DNA of 64,000 bases from Marasmius tenuissimus (Eukaryota > Basidiomycota > Agaricomycetes > Agaricales > Marasmiaceae): NCBI GenBank assembly GCA_029532415.1, contig JAQOTA010000065.1, positions 806,001 through 870,000 on the forward strand, given 5' to 3'. The notes below the pieces were generated by a model that ran no database searches, was not told the origin of the DNA, and saw nothing but the letters and a program-made list of their open reading frames with translations. Both the position numbers and the translations under genes were made by a program. Numbering within the stretch: position 1 is the first letter of the stretch; each line of letters starts with the position of its first letter. Positions 22,455 through 34,281 of the stretch are shown here, piece after piece.

Positions 22455-23390
22455 TCAATACGAGATACTGATTCGCTTGTTCACATACTTCCCCCAATTA
22501 TTCAGAGCCGCATCCGCCACGAAATGTGCCACATCACTCCTGGAAATCGTCCAACCACCGAGTTCTCCTTCGCTCACTTTGTACCCTTTCCCCTTCCCCT
22601 TCTCAGCCTCACACTTCCCGTCTGTCAGTAGAGCCGGTCTGACGACCAAAATCTGGTTGAGCGAGCCAGCCTGAGGTAACCCGGTGATCTGCCTCCAGCT
22701 CGAAGGTAAGATGGCTTCCTCAGGTTCACCATCATCCTTCGTATTCCACTCCCACCCAGCAACGTGGTGTACGATACGCTCCGCACCGACTTTGTCGTTG
22801 TGAGGTCCGGCGAGGACACCCACGTAGAAGGGCTTGAGGAGGTAAGGGAGTGCGTCGTGTGAGGTCTTGGTCAACCCATTGGAAGAGATGATAATCATTT
22901 TGGGTTGAGACTGATTCGAAGGAAGGGTAGTCATGACGTTGAGAAGGGACTGTGTTACAAGGTTTCTTGGTTCAAGAATATAGCCTTTCATGAGGTCCAT
23001 TTTAGGAGTGCCACCTGTGAGATCGGAAAAAGTGAGAAAGGAAGCCCGGAGGTTATATGCCCGATCGACGAACCAACTGTGAATAGCACAAGATTCACGG
23101 GTCCACGTTTGCCGGCTTCCTTCCAGCCATTCTCAACGTCGGTTTTGACGAGCGCATCCCCCTTGACGAGGAATGCTTTCCCGATATTTATGTACCCGCT
23201 TATCATCTGGTCGTTCTCCAGGGTAGAGAGACTGCGAACAAGGAATGTGACCGTGCAGCCCGCGTCTGTTGGACTCGTTTTGGTCAGTCCTAAGCAGGTC
23301 ATTATAGATTACATCAATGAACTTACCTAGCATTCGGAGAGCAGCCATATAGCCTATGTTTCGAGATCCGCCGAGGGAGAATACGTTCAT
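22455..23390 (-). CDS. NAD(P)-binding Rossmann-fold protein
   Basis: Minus-strand exons 23390-23327, 23265-23074, 23014-22455; 816 nt, 271 aa. It starts MNVFSLGGSRNIGYMAALRM, a GGSRNIG Gly-rich turn at the first strand of a Rossmann fold, as in atypical (extended/NmrA-like) short-chain dehydrogenases. Then DAGCTVTFLVRSLSTLEND, KGDALVKTDVENGW, VNLVLFTVGGTPKM (strand 4), MIIISSNGLTKTSHDALPY (strand 5 region), KPFYVGVLAGPHNDKVGAER and a late WTISRSDVAHFVADAALNNW, the usual conserved C-terminal segment of NmrA-like proteins. No Tyr-x-x-x-Lys catalytic pair is evident, so it may be a redox sensor or an atypical reductase. Substrate unknown. Confidence 0.85.
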
Positions 23391-23405
23391 CTTGGTTGAG
23401 AATGG

Positions 23406-23742
23406 CTAGGAACTTGCTGTTCGAATGAGGATAATTTGCGAAGTGAACTGGGGATCGTCCTGGGTGTATGCACTTTTATAGAAAAGGCCTTGAAGGACCT
23501 TGACCTCTCCGTAACGGTTGTTACCATTGCTGTCCAGTGTACCATTTCCGCCGTTCTGAATGACATCAACGCTGTGCTGGGTGAACGGTTGGACGGTTAC
23601 AGAGCCGCCTGAGACCGAGAGTACACTTGCGCGGCAAGCGCATAGCCAATGCTCGGTGAGATTGAGAGGGTGCTCCAAATCAGGTGCACAGTAATTTGAG
23701 CGTTGAGCCGGGGTACTCACTACCAAGGTACACTGTCACCAT
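23406..23742 (-). CDS. Small hypothetical protein, possibly frameshifted
   Basis: A good C-terminal frame ends at 23406: WLCACRASVLSVSGGSVTVQ, then DVIQNGGNGTLDSNGNNRYG, EVKVLQGLFYKSAYTQDDPQ and FTSQIILIRTASS. I recall short agaricomycete hypothetical proteins with this ending that begin MVTVYLG; an ATG with that start is at 23742 but is in another frame. Either a small intron (from about 23723) or an indel separates them. Function unknown. Confidence 0.4.
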
Positions 23743-24022
23743 ATTGTAACCACAGTCCAATAAGTAGGATTAGTGAGCCAGATGATTGCGACCTCACGTC
23801 TCGGAAATCGATGAAGTCCAAGAGAGGCGTGCTAACCTACTCAACTGTATCACGCTGCAACAGTCCGCAAGTTGGAGGGCTATGGCAGCTGTTGATCAAG
23901 GCACAGGTGAAGGTGGTCCAGAAGGAAGAGCACTATCTGCATAGGCGCGACGGCAAACTCCGCAATTACACTGCCGCTTATTTCCCACGTGGCTTTGTCT
24001 CAACTCAGACGTTCTTCCCAGT

Positions 24023-25562
24023 ATGCCAAAAGCGACGAAAGCTAAAGCTACCAAAAAAAATCACGAGCTGCTGAAATTGAGTCCTTCAGACTCACCCGAG
24101 CACATCAAACTCGCTATAAGACCAGCGAGGTACCTCGTATGCCTTTTTCCACCCTGATTCTTTGTTTGGGCCTCATGAAACTCACCCTTTGGCTAGGACG
24201 CGATCAACCTGGTGCGGAAACAATTCAAGATTTGCTTCGAATACGATATTACGCTCCAAACCGATGAACTCGATGTATGTGAAGGGGAGATGGTAGAAAT
24301 CACGGCTGATGTCTGGGACGCAGTGAAGGACGACGTAAACAAGCTGTTCTTCAAAAAAAGTTTGGCCTCTGAATTCATCAGTCGCTCTCCTTCGGCTGTA
24401 GCAAGGCCAATTCAATCCCGCACGCAGCATGTAGTCCTTGACGGATATCCTTTGAAAGATGAGGAAGAACGCATCATGATAAAGGTTGACTCACCGCAAG
24501 GAAGACGGGAGTTCAAGGTCAAGCTGAACCAAAATATCGGAAGGCTCAAACCCGCAATTTTAGAACGTATTTTCGGCCCGTTGCACACTATCGACCCATC
24601 GGACTACAACCTCGTTTATAACGGGTGGAGGTTGGATGACAGAGAAACTATCATGAGCCTGGGTGTTGAAGCTGGCGACTGTTTTGACCTCTATCAGGTG
24701 CAACGCGGCGGAAAGCCAGTCATATATCTGTTCTCTCCGCAGACTATCGAAGCGAAGATCTCTCTCAGCCTCGTGCCCCAGTGGGAGTTTTCGGTCCTCT
24801 ACCCCGTCGTTCCCGTCAAGCGGATAGTTGGAAGCCAAGTTCACCAGGAAATTGAGTGGACTGTAGAAACTCGTCCGGACGGCTCCATGGTGGAAAAAGT
24901 GACTGGACTAGAAGTTTCATATCTGTTTTGGGAAGCTCAGTGAGTTGTCCTGGTGCCAAATCTGCGTGTGCTGAAACGTGGTGCAGTACATGTAGCTCGG
25001 AGCCTTCCCCTCCACCGTCTCCCTGCGCGCCGGCCGGACAAACTTTGGACATCGAGTCTTTTGTCCCTACCAGCGCGCAGCTGGACCCCCACAATTCTGT
25101 TCTACTTTCGATTGAAGACCTTCCAGCGTACCTCGATCGTGCTCTCGCAGCTCTATCACTCCATACCGAGGCACGGACCTCCTTCATCACGTCCGTTACT
25201 TCCTGGTCGTCGAGACGGAATATTTACTAATCCACTCGTAACGCAGTTATTGGTTGCCCTCCTTCCTCAAACACACCCACGTCGCTCTACGATTCTTGCC
25301 TCAGTCTGCATACGAATCCGCGGCACCGCTCGATATCTCACCTCCGCCTGATGTCGTGACAAGAGTGTTCATGCTCTTCCGGGGTGTCTCAAGCGATGAG
25401 ATGGAGCATATCGAAGGTGACGACTCGTCGTGGCAAGAAGCTGTACGACGAACGTGCGAGGACGTCGACTTCTGGCGGAAGATTGTTGGTGTGGATCTAG
25501 TCAAGTGCATGGATTCTGCACTCTTCAGAGTTCTAGAATGGGGCGGTATGGAAGTCTTGTAG
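24023..25562 (+). CDS. Ubiquitin-like domain protein of an expanded agaricomycete family
   Basis: Exons 24023-24129, 24197-24939, 24987-25190, 25247-25562. Exon 2 carries DAINLVRKQFKICFEYDITL, then a ubiquitin-like fold: IMIKVDSPQGRREFKVKLNQ, LERIFGPLHTIDPSDYNLVY, NGWRLDDRETIMSLGVEAGD, and PVIYLFSP. Later landmarks are EIEWTVETRPDGSMVEKVTG, EVSYLFWEAH, TEARTSFITYWLPSFLKHTH, VALRFLPQSAYESAAPLDIS, VTRVFMLFRGV and WGGMEVL. These are the markers of a family found in many copies in Agaricomycetes, with no assigned function. In exon 1 the frame from the ATG does not join exon 2; the frame that does join (KSRAAEIESF..., ending KTSE at 24129) is reached from the ATG only if the A8 run at 24053-24060 had one more A. 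So the copy is frameshifted or the run is miscalled. Confidence 0.8.
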
Positions 25563-26337
25563 AGGATGCATGCTTTCGCGAGTTCTACCGAAATCCTTTC
25601 CCGCTTTGTCTCTTGGTCCTAACAACCCCGTTCTTGACGTTCTTCCTAGGGAGGGAAGCCCGAGTTCCTCTGGCAGCAGAATCAGGATTGTCCCTGATCA
25701 ACATAGTGTATTAGTATCTATGGTAGTGTCCATCTTCACTTATGTACATGCTTTACAACAGTGAAGCACCGAGAACCTGATCCGACTAGGAAAATATAGG
25801 CTTCAAGCCACAGTCGGACGGACAAGTACCGACATGCCTCAAGGTCACAAGTCCCGATCCCCTATCGATCGCTCAACATCGAAGATCACTCCAGGTTTGT
25901 CTGTTGACAGGGTGCCCCGAACAAACGAACGTCCGAGTTCTATTACATATACATGCGAGCAGAGGCAGGATTCCCAAGTCTAGACTCCCCCATGTGAGCG
26001 CCATTCTGCCTCTTTGTTGGTTGCCTCACAACCCAGAATACCATTGGGACTCTGGCGCAACGCAGCTGGAGGCAGCTGGGTACGGATTGAGGTCAAACTG
26101 GAGTCTTACTTCCACCTACAAACGTAGTATGTATAGATAATGTGAGTCAATAATGCTCGGCCGACCAGCCATTTCGCGTCCATTCTTCGCAGTCTTTCGT
26201 TCTCCAGAACCTTGTCTTGGATCCTCATTCGGTGGCAACCGTCCTTCAGGTACTTCGGAATCAAGGATTTTAACCTTCTTCTTCCAAATGACTCGCCCGA
26301 GGGACCGACTTACGACAATAGCCCGTTGACGACGAAG
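25563..26337. other. Intergenic region upstream of the AA9 gene
   Basis: No supportable gene; short ORFs only. Confidence 0.4.
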
Positions 26338-26346
26338 CTATAAAAT
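26338..26346 (+). promoter_or_regulatory. TATA box of the AA9 LPMO gene
   Basis: CTATAAAAT, 76 nt upstream of the AA9 start codon, a normal distance for a fungal TATA promoter. Confidence 0.6.
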
Positions 26347-26413
26347 CAACCAACGCTTTGTATGTCCCGTGCAATCACCACTCAAGCTCAAGTTTTCGCA
26401 CAAGTCCCCTACA

Positions 26414-27481
26414 ATGCACACCACCGCTCTTTTTACACTCCTTTGCTTCACAACTTCAGTCCTCGCTCATTCCCGCGTCTGGGGTGTTTGGGTTAACGGC
26501 AAATTCCAGGAAGACGGGAGAAATGTCTACGTGAGCAGAAGTTTTCTGCATTCAGAAAGGAGATTGCGACCCTCTTCTCCTCTAGATTCGCTCCCCAGAG
26601 ACGAACTATCCTGTGAAGGATCTCTACTCGAAGGATATGGTCTGTAACACTAACAATCGTGGTAAGAGACACTTAGTCCTCCTACCCAATCAACTCGTGG
26701 ACTGATTTCAGCCAGTCGCGCCTCGAAGTGTTAATGTCAAGAGTGGCGACGAATTGACCTTTGAGTGGTACCATGAGTCGTACGTGCCTATATCCACTGA
26801 ACAGCGGGGGCGTTGCGACTAACGCTATTACCACGGCCGCCTAGCCGCCACGACGACATTATCACGGACACCCACAAGGGTCCCAGTACGGCTCTTCCCT
26901 ATCCGCAGGTATAGCTCAATAATCACGCGTCTTGGCCCACTTTTTTTAGTTCAAGTTTACATCGCTCCCACGTCCTCCGACCTGGCCAGCAAACCAATTT
27001 GGACCAAAATCTTCTCCGACACCTACGATTCCGGATCCAAGAAATGGGCCACCATTCGTCTCAAGAAAACCAAAGGTCAACACAGTATCATCATTCCCGA
27101 TATTCCAACCGGGGACTACACCCTCCGAGGTAAGTCGAATATTCACTTCCAACTGTCGGTGAGTTTTCAGTCTGACGCCCTCCCCCCTCAGCCGAGATCA
27201 TCGCCCTCCACCAAGCTCTCTACCCATACAACATAAAACGCAACAAGGGTGCCGAATTTTACGTGTCTTGCGTTCAAATCCACATCGACAACGGTTCCCC
27301 TACGAAGGAGCTCCCTGGTGGAACGTCCTTCCCGGGGACTTATAGTTACGACTCACGGAGCATCGTTTGGGATCTCTTTGGACCCAAAGATAAATGGAAT
27401 CCGCAGGAATATGTCACGCCTGGGCCTGGAGTCTGGGACGGTGCGAAGGGGGGGAAGATCGAGAAGGTTGGGGAGCCATAA
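26414..27481 (+). CDS. AA9 lytic polysaccharide monooxygenase
   Basis: Exons 26414-26530, 26586-26661, 26716-26779, 26845-26885, 26950-27129, 27192-27481; 768 nt, 255 aa. The signal peptide (MHTTALFTLLCFTTSVLA) is followed directly by HSRVWGVWVNG, giving the N-terminal His of the copper histidine brace. Other ligands fit the family: TDTHKGPIQVYIAP (second His), IIALHQALYPYN (active-site His/Gln region) and GAEFYVSCVQI (axial Tyr). The C-terminus has PGTYSYDSRSIVWDLFGP. AA9 enzymes oxidatively cleave cellulose or hemicellulose with a reductant and H2O2 or O2. No CBM1 is present. The acceptor of exon 3 (CAGCCAG) was chosen because the nearer CAG shifts frame into a stop. It would work with the GH7 enzyme 20 kb downstream. 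Confidence 0.95.
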
Positions 27482-27634
27482 AAGCTAGATTGAAGCTTAC
27501 CGTACTATACCATATCGCCACAGGTTTGGCGTTGTCGTTCACTCATTCATCTACAGGGCTAGACTCCCTTCAGAAATTTACTTGTAGTTCTGACTTTTTT
27601 GCTTCCTATCTATAATACACGACCTTGACGAAAT

Positions 27635-29266
27635 TCAAGCCGACTCTGGCGTCCCACTCTTCTCATGATTCGGCATCAAATCATCATCGTTACTCCGATA
27701 CGCAGTCGTATCCGTATCCGCCACACCACCACCGTGACGAGACGCAAACTCGATATTCGAAATTTTCCCCGCTGTCGTGACCTCGACCGTCTTTCCCAGT
27801 CTGACGCGGACGACAATGAGAGTCGGGGCGATTCCCTAAGAGGTGAGGATTGAGAGTCAGTCGGTTGGAACACCGAACAAGGAGGATGGGGGGTGGGGAA
27901 GGGTCGTACAGCAGCTAAGACCATGATCGGCGCTAGATCGACAGGTTGGAGATAGGATAGTGTGTTGACTATAGCCAAGTCGACAATAATAGCCAATGGA
28001 TAGATCATTCCAGATTCCACCCTGTACACGTGCGCGTGATAGTAAGTAAACACACACACGACTCGGACCCAGAGGAAAAGGAACCCACATGATCCTGACA
28101 ACAGACGAAATAGTACGATTTGTGGACGATTCGACGCGTACAGAGTTGGACGTTCGTCGGATGATCCACCATATTCGGCCAGCTGGTCCCAAAACGAACG
28201 AATCAGTGAGTAGATAGAAAAGAAAATGGAGTTGAGAGTAATGATATACATACCAGTCAACACAGTCACCAAGAAATTGACCACGGCGCTCATAATCTGA
28301 CTGACATATTGCACATCTACACCTTGCAAAGCCAATTCGAGATTAGACTCGATACTTGAGTCCCGTGTCCCAATAACCATCATGATGGCGGAGGTGATGA
28401 ACATGACTATTCCATCTATCAATGATCTTGGAAGTCGTACGTTGGTGTTTTCTCACCATTAACAGCGAAAGACAGGAACGTCAACGGCAGAGCGACCCGT
28501 TTTTTGTAATCCCATATAACGTAGCATCGGTGAATCTGAACCAAACGGCGTTAGTGGTTGCGAGTTGGACATGTTCGGAATGTGTGGGAGAACTCACGAG
28601 CATAATATCCGCTGCGAGACTTTTTTTGTTGAGATGATGGCTACTCAGTCTCTCTCTCTCGGACAGGCACGGCTCCATGCTTACTTTGCAAACGCCGGAA
28701 GGATATCACTTAGAAAGCTATGTACATAGATCATTGAAAGATAGACGATCAGAGATGATATTCACCCTGACCGAAATGTGAAAGTACTCACTAGATCCCC
28801 GTCTTGAGATTGTTACGCTTGATGTATCCGAAGAGTTGAGAAAACTCTTGAGTTTTCGCCGCATTGAACGAGACGAGAGTCTGCTGTACGACCATGACAG
28901 TCTGAACAACAACCATCGCTGAGCAGGTCACGAAGAGCGCGACGATGCAAGAGGCATAGAGACGTCGATTCTCCGCTTCTCCTCGTCGCATAAGGCGTGC
29001 ACAAGCGCCGAATAACAAGACATACAGCCCTGAGGTAAGGGTGAAAAGTCCATTTTTCATGGGGCCACGATGAGATGTGCGTGCAAGAACTTACCGTAGA
29101 CGAAGTACATTACCTGAAGGGCAAAGAAACGCGTCAGTCAGTTAAATAATAAATAAACCCAGGAATGCACAAGACTTACAGAAAGAGTGGCGAGAGGACA
29201 TATCACAATCCAGTTTGCGGAAAGGAGGTAGTCGTAGTCTTCTGGTAGCTCATTTGTGTCGTCCAT
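27635..29266 (-). CDS. Seven-transmembrane orphan protein (basidiomycete family)
   Basis: Minus-strand exons 29266-29180, 29113-29095, 29029-28792, 28717-28685, 28619-28598, 28535-28457, 28415-28254, 28182-28089, 28021-27910, 27835-27635; 1047 nt, 348 aa. Hydrophobic segments are spread over the protein: ANWIVICPLATLSVVMYFVY, GLYVLLFGACARLMRRG, RLYASCIVALFVTCSAMVVV, LAADIMLIHRCYVIWDYKKR, VALPLTFLSFAVN, GIVMFITSAIMMVIG, VSQIMSAVVNFLVTVLTG, GRIWWIIRRTS, and ESGMIYPLAIIVDLAIVN. The 'DIMLIHRCYVIW' segment with a following basic loop and the soluble Ser/Asp-rich C-tail are marks of a multicopy basidiomycete 7TM family with no known ligand. A receptor-like or transport role is only inferred. Confidence 0.85.
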
Positions 29267-30457
29267 GGGAGTGGAGGAGGAGGCGATTTTACCTCTATAA
29301 CTTGTCCCCCAAGAATTTATGCATATGGTCTTCCCAGGAACACACGGCCTTGAGTCCACGTATGGCCGAATCTTCGCACGTACCGTCGCCTAGAGATTGA
29401 AGCTGGAAGGCTGGATTGAATAAACACCGACGCTACGACGACTCTGGGTAGTACAGTATGAGCGCTGTAGTATAGGGTATTAGTATGCATTTCCGGGATT
29501 ACTCCAAACGTCCGCCTCATTGTACGTGTTATGTGGTATGGATCTATCAGAAGGTCAGATGAGCCATTCACCTCCATTCGTTCGCCGCGCTCATGCTCCG
29601 CCGACCCCGAGGTACGAAGGAGGTGAAGTGGATGGTTTTAATCGAGTCTACCATTCACACGCGATACGACGGACGAAGGAGATATCGCAGACTACGACCT
29701 ACTGGAAGGTGATCGTGGGACACCCGACTTAAAGTCGAGTTTCTATCGGCCTCCAGCGACGCGTGCAAGCGCGTGCATCAGCGATAACCTTGAGGCCAAG
29801 AGGACTTGGTCTAGGTGCGAATTTCAATTTCAATTTGGATGAGGTTGTCCAACCTACATAGTGGCTGAAGTCGAGTATCTTGGGCCCTAGTTCTCCTGTG
29901 ATTGTGCTAAATTAAACATAGCAAGCACAATGAAGGTTGGAGAACGTCAAGGTGTGATTCCGAAGAGATGAAGATGAACTTGCAGTCTGAGTAAGTAGTA
30001 ACTGTACATGTGGCCCTGGGAGTATCAGCGTGAGTTTAGGGCAGGTTTCGGGTAAGTCCGACCGAGTCCGAAATCAGCTGTGTGCGCCACTTAACACCAC
30101 CATCAACCACCACCATCGCACTCGACATGATCATCACCCTGCGCTTGCATCTTATAATCAGACGAAGCCTTCTTTCCCGTAATTTCCCACATTCATACAC
30201 CGCCAAAATGTTCATCCTCTGAAATGCTATTTGGTTGGCTGCGACTTGAAATTGCAGGTGACGACTCTCGAATCCTTCGCGTGAGTATAGAGCTAAAAAA
30301 ACAACGAAGTTGATGCTAAATTCTCATCCCTTTCATTCCAGAACCAGCCCTATCGTTGCTATACCAAGCACAACAACTGTCGTGGACCCGGGCAGCAATA
30401 TAGTAAAAATATCGACCAGTCAGGGTGCTGCTCGTCCTTTGATAGTTTACTATCACC
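29267..30457. other. Intergenic region
   Basis: About 1.2 kb between divergently oriented 7TM and F-box genes; no gene or repeat recognised. Confidence 0.4.
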
Positions 30458-31768
30458 ATGCCCAACCTCCCGCTCGAGATCCAGGCTCTCATCATTCATT
30501 TCCTCCAAGACTTCAGCGCCTTCAACTTTAGAGGATACTCAACCAGCTTGACCATCTGTGCACTCGTTTGCCGAGCCTGGGTCTCACCCTCCCGAACAGC
30601 CCTTTTTCGCCGTTTCGTCCTCGACGACTGCAGCGCTCAAGACTTTCTCCATCTCTTCGACACTCACCTCGAAACTTTCTCCTCTGCTCGGATATCTCAA
30701 TTTGACTACCAGCAGGATGAAGTCAGAAGACGAGAATACCTCGAAGACCCCGACAGCCCATGCCACACGTTCAATGACGTCCTCAAATGGCGTTCGTCAG
30801 ACGGAAAACGCGACCTTTCCACGTTGCTTGCAGGCGTTGAACGAATGGAGCTGGGCTACCTCGGTTGGGATACTTTGGATCGAGGAGGACGACGTAGACT
30901 AGCCGAATGTTTCTCCTCAGTCAAACACCTCAAGCTATACGGAACTCAATTCCCAAACCCTCCGACCTTCCATACATTCCTACATTCTTTTCCTCACCTT
31001 TCTGCCGTACACCTCGACGACGTCGTCGTGACCACCGCAAAACGAGACCAGGAACCTTCGGATTCACATGAAGACGCGCCCAGCCGGCTGAGAACGATCG
31101 TTCTCGAGAACTTCTCTCTCAGAGATGGAACGAACACGATTGAATCTCTCATCCCATGTCCCTCCCTACAGTCTTTCAGCTACTCCTACTACTTCGACGT
31201 CAAAGCGTTGAAAGCCAGTCGCTCGACCGTTCTCAATCGACTCTTGGCTTCTGCCGGAGACTCTTTGGAAGACTTTTCGGTCACTGTCTGGAGAGAAGTT
31301 GTGGAAGATCGTGTTGGTGCGTTTCGTTTTATCTCTTTCACTACCAGTCCTAACTCTCCCTCCCTCTTAGGAAACACGTTCCGTAATATCGACCTCAGCC
31401 AAAACCCCAACCTCAGGCGAATCAACCTATCCATCCATGACTCCTCCAACTTGATCACCTTTTTAGAAAACCTGTCCAGTACACGAACAATTTACTCGAC
31501 AGACGAACCACACCTACACCACCTCCGAATCGAGCGTCTACCCCAAGTTGACCTAGACGATTGGACTCGTCTCGACGACGTCTTACAGCACCCGTACTTC
31601 TCCGCATTGAGAGAAATAGTGTACGAAGCTAACAGGGAAGAAGAGGTGGAAGAGGTCAGACGTCATCTACCGCAGTGTGAACGGAGAGGGATTTTGGAGT
31701 ATGAAAAAGCAGGTTGGTTATTTGAGTATCAGCTTTCCAGTGTTGACGGTTTAAAAGAACTGGACTGA
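30458..31768 (+). CDS. F-box protein with LRR-like C-terminus
   Basis: The frame is open through 436 codons, but a 54-nt stretch at 31317-31370 has a GTGCGT donor, a CTAAC branch site and a CTCTTAG acceptor and is a multiple of three; spliced exons are 30458-31316 and 31371-31768 (418 aa). The N-terminus is an F-box-like motif: MPNLPLEIQALIIHFLQDF, then LTICALVCRAWVSPSRTALF, RRFVL. The rest has Leu-rich segments typical of these proteins. It likely acts as an SCF substrate adaptor. Similar to the F-box gene at 39717 in length, start and intron position, so probably paralogues. Confidence 0.85.
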   Translation: MPNLPLEIQALIIHFLQDFSAFNFRGYSTSLTICALVCRAWVSPSRTALFRRFVLDDCSAQDFLHLFDTHLETFSSARISQFDYQQDEVRRREYLEDPDSPCHTFNDVLKWRSSDGKRDLSTLLAGVERMELGYLGWDTLDRGGRRRLAECFSSVKHLKLYGTQFPNPPTFHTFLHSFPHLSAVHLDDVVVTTAKRDQEPSDSHEDAPSRLRTIVLENFSLRDGTNTIESLIPCPSLQSFSYSYYFDVKALKASRSTVLNRLLASAGDSLEDFSVTVWREVVEDRVGAFRFISFTTSPNSPSLLGNTFRNIDLSQNPNLRRINLSIHDSSNLITFLENLSSTRTIYSTDEPHLHHLRIERLPQVDLDDWTRLDDVLQHPYFSALREIVYEANREEEVEEVRRHLPQCERRGILEYEKAGWLFEYQLSSVDGLKELD

Positions 31769-32791
31769 AGGGAGAAAACAAGTCCGGAGGAAACTTGTGG
31801 TGCAAGACAATATATTTGTAGAGCAGTACGTTCGCTATACTCAATGACACTGCACTATGATGCGTTCGGGGCGATAAGACGACTCAAATGCTCAGACCCA
31901 AGCCCAGGTTCCACGACAGGTGAAAAAGCCTATTAGGACTTGAGTTTCAGGATAGAACGTGTCAGGAGTGGAACTTTATTCGAGCCTAGGTTGTCGACCC
32001 CACAGCATTCGCTACAACCTGTTCCTCTTTTGGTGGCCCGTTCTTTGGTTCGACACGGAGCGTGACATTGGAAGCGGCTGTCTCGTACACGATGTCTGAG
32101 CTCAGACGAGAGTAGACGCGCCCTAACTAGACTATTGACGAACTCCCGCTACAGTTCGTCAGAATCTTTGAGGGTGGACGACATTCGGATAGCACTACTG
32201 TAACATACAAGTTGCATTGTAGATACGGTAACAGACAAGAACTGCCGAAAGCTGCTGGTACCGTTTGGATACTGATACTTGTACGCACCGTTCAATTGCC
32301 TCCAACTGTCCCGTGGCAGATCGGACTACTCCAGCTGTGGGTTGTTGGTGGTATAGCACCGAGAGGCGTACACTACTGCTCTCATCTTGCTAATAGATAT
32401 TGTTGAGGTCTAGCATGTCGCTCAAATCAGTGCCACGGCAGGAAAGGATTGTGCAAACACACACCTTGCAAATCCTCTTCAAATTGTCCCTCATATATGG
32501 ACACTCACATGAGTCTACGCCTTCAACGATCCAAGACGAAAGCGGACGGACACGCACAGAATTGCAAGAATTATTCGAATTCCAGCTTGCGAACTGTAGG
32601 TATGCGACATTGTATGTACGACTAAGGATTCTTTGATGATAATACATGGGAATCTTCAAGGCTCCACGATAAACTACGAGAAAGCTATACTATACGAGGT
32701 TGATGGTGTTACATTTCCTTTGGTTGTGTGTGCGTGGTATACGAAGGCGGGCAAGTGCGTGTTCATGAGACAAGCCGAGGGAAGACACAGC
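31769..32791. other. Intergenic region between convergent genes
   Basis: About 1 kb; short ORFs only, nothing recognisable. Confidence 0.4.
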
Positions 32792-33887
32792 TCAAGAAGA
32801 GACGCTCGCGGTGGTGACCTGCGAGACACTCTCCTCAGCTTCAGCAACCTCCTTCTTATTCTCGCGCTTGTCGACGCTGGATTGAGCTTCTGCAGCAATA
32901 GTGCCTTTTGTCGATTCAAGGCTATAGAATGATGATGGTCAGAAGATGAAACGGTGAAAGCAAGTTGTAAGCGACTCACAGCTTGCTCTCGAGTGCTTGT
33001 AGCTTCTTCTGCTCATCGATCGCGATAGTCTCAACGTCAACTTTGGGTGGGGAGCGGGAACCTGATCGACGCTCGCTCCTGGAAGAGGATAATGACTATA
33101 AGGAACCACTCAAAAACAAAAGCCAGGGCCACACTCACGAGATTCGAGCAGCATCCTTGATAGCGGCCTGTTGTAGAACCGTTTGATCAATGGAAGCCTT
33201 TCCCTCTGGGTGCTTAGCAGCAGCAGATTGAGCATCAGCAGCTAAAGAACCAGGTGGTGGGCGATAACCCAATGCCTTGTGCTCTTCCGACATCAACTTC
33301 CTGGCATCAGCTACAAAGGACACGAAAAACTCAGTCACCATCCCGCCAAACAGCCATAAAATTCACTCACCCTCTCCGATAACAGTCAAGTCAACCCCAT
33401 CCACGATAGTCGCCTTTGCCGCACCTCCATTATGGGCACTACCAGACGCACCATCACCCCTCTCCCTCTCAATCTTCGCAGCGTCTTCCAACGCGGCCTT
33501 CTTCAAAATCTCCGCGTCGACTTGCAACTGCGGACTGGGAGGATTCGGATGTTTCGCAGCGGCTGCTTGAGCTTCCGACGCGAGCGATCCGGGTGGGGGA
33601 CGGTATCCGAGAGCTTTGTGCTCGACAGACATAATCTTGCGTGCTTCGGCTATGTGGTGTGGAAAAACACGAGAGGAGAAACCGAAGATTAGAGGGTCTC
33701 TCGAAGCGTGTGGTTAGGGTATGTACCTTCGCCGATGTGGTCGAGGTTGATGCTTCCGACACTGTGGAAAGGGCGAGTTGGTCGTTGTGAGCGTCGACCT
33801 CAATGTCTAGAGTGTAAAGTGAGAAACATACAACTGCTTCGCGGCATCTTGGACGGCAATTTCTGTCAAAGTCGCGGCTGTAGACAT
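32792..33887 (-). CDS. SMP-domain (seed-maturation-protein-like) protein with two repeats
   Basis: Minus-strand exons 33887-33832, 33761-33727, 33649-33371, 33310-33139, 33078-32980, 32921-32792; 771 nt, 256 aa. Two homologous modules are visible: AEARKIMSVEHKALGYRPPP followed by GSLASEAQAAAAKHP, and ADARKLMSEEHKALGYRPPP followed by GSLAADAQSAAAKHPEG, each with a downstream ILKKAALEDAAKI / VLQQAAIKDAARI helix. This is the SMP-type repeat known from plant late-embryogenesis proteins and found in fungi. The C-terminus is Lys/Glu/Ser rich and predicted disordered (VETIAIDEQKKLQALESKL). A role in desiccation or stress protection is inferred from the plant family only. Confidence 0.85.
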
Positions 33888-34281
33888 TGTGATTGATGTG
33901 TTGATGATGGTGGTAAAAGAAGTAAAAAGGTAAGAAAGCGTTGAGATGAGCTCTCCTCGACAGGATGCTGGTATTTATTGGATTCGTTTATGATGGCAAA
34001 GGTGACACGTAGACGCATGGGCACGATGAGCTCCACAAAGGATCATCATCATCGTCACGTACAGCAACAGCATTCCTGTCCAAAGAAAAAGTGGAGCCCA
34101 ACAGGAAACGAGTTTGGCGGTAAGATCTCAATGTGGAGTCGAAAAGGAAAAGTGGAGCCTGGGATTCAAAAGTGGATCCAAGTTTGGTTTGATATGATCT
34201 TCTCACGCCACTTTCGATAAGTACAACGAGACCCATGCTCAACCGACTGAAATGTAGAATCAGAATGATACAGTACACAGG
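33888..34281. other. Upstream region of the SMP-domain gene
   Basis: Promoter side of the SMP gene; no clear TATA chosen, no gene. Confidence 0.35.
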
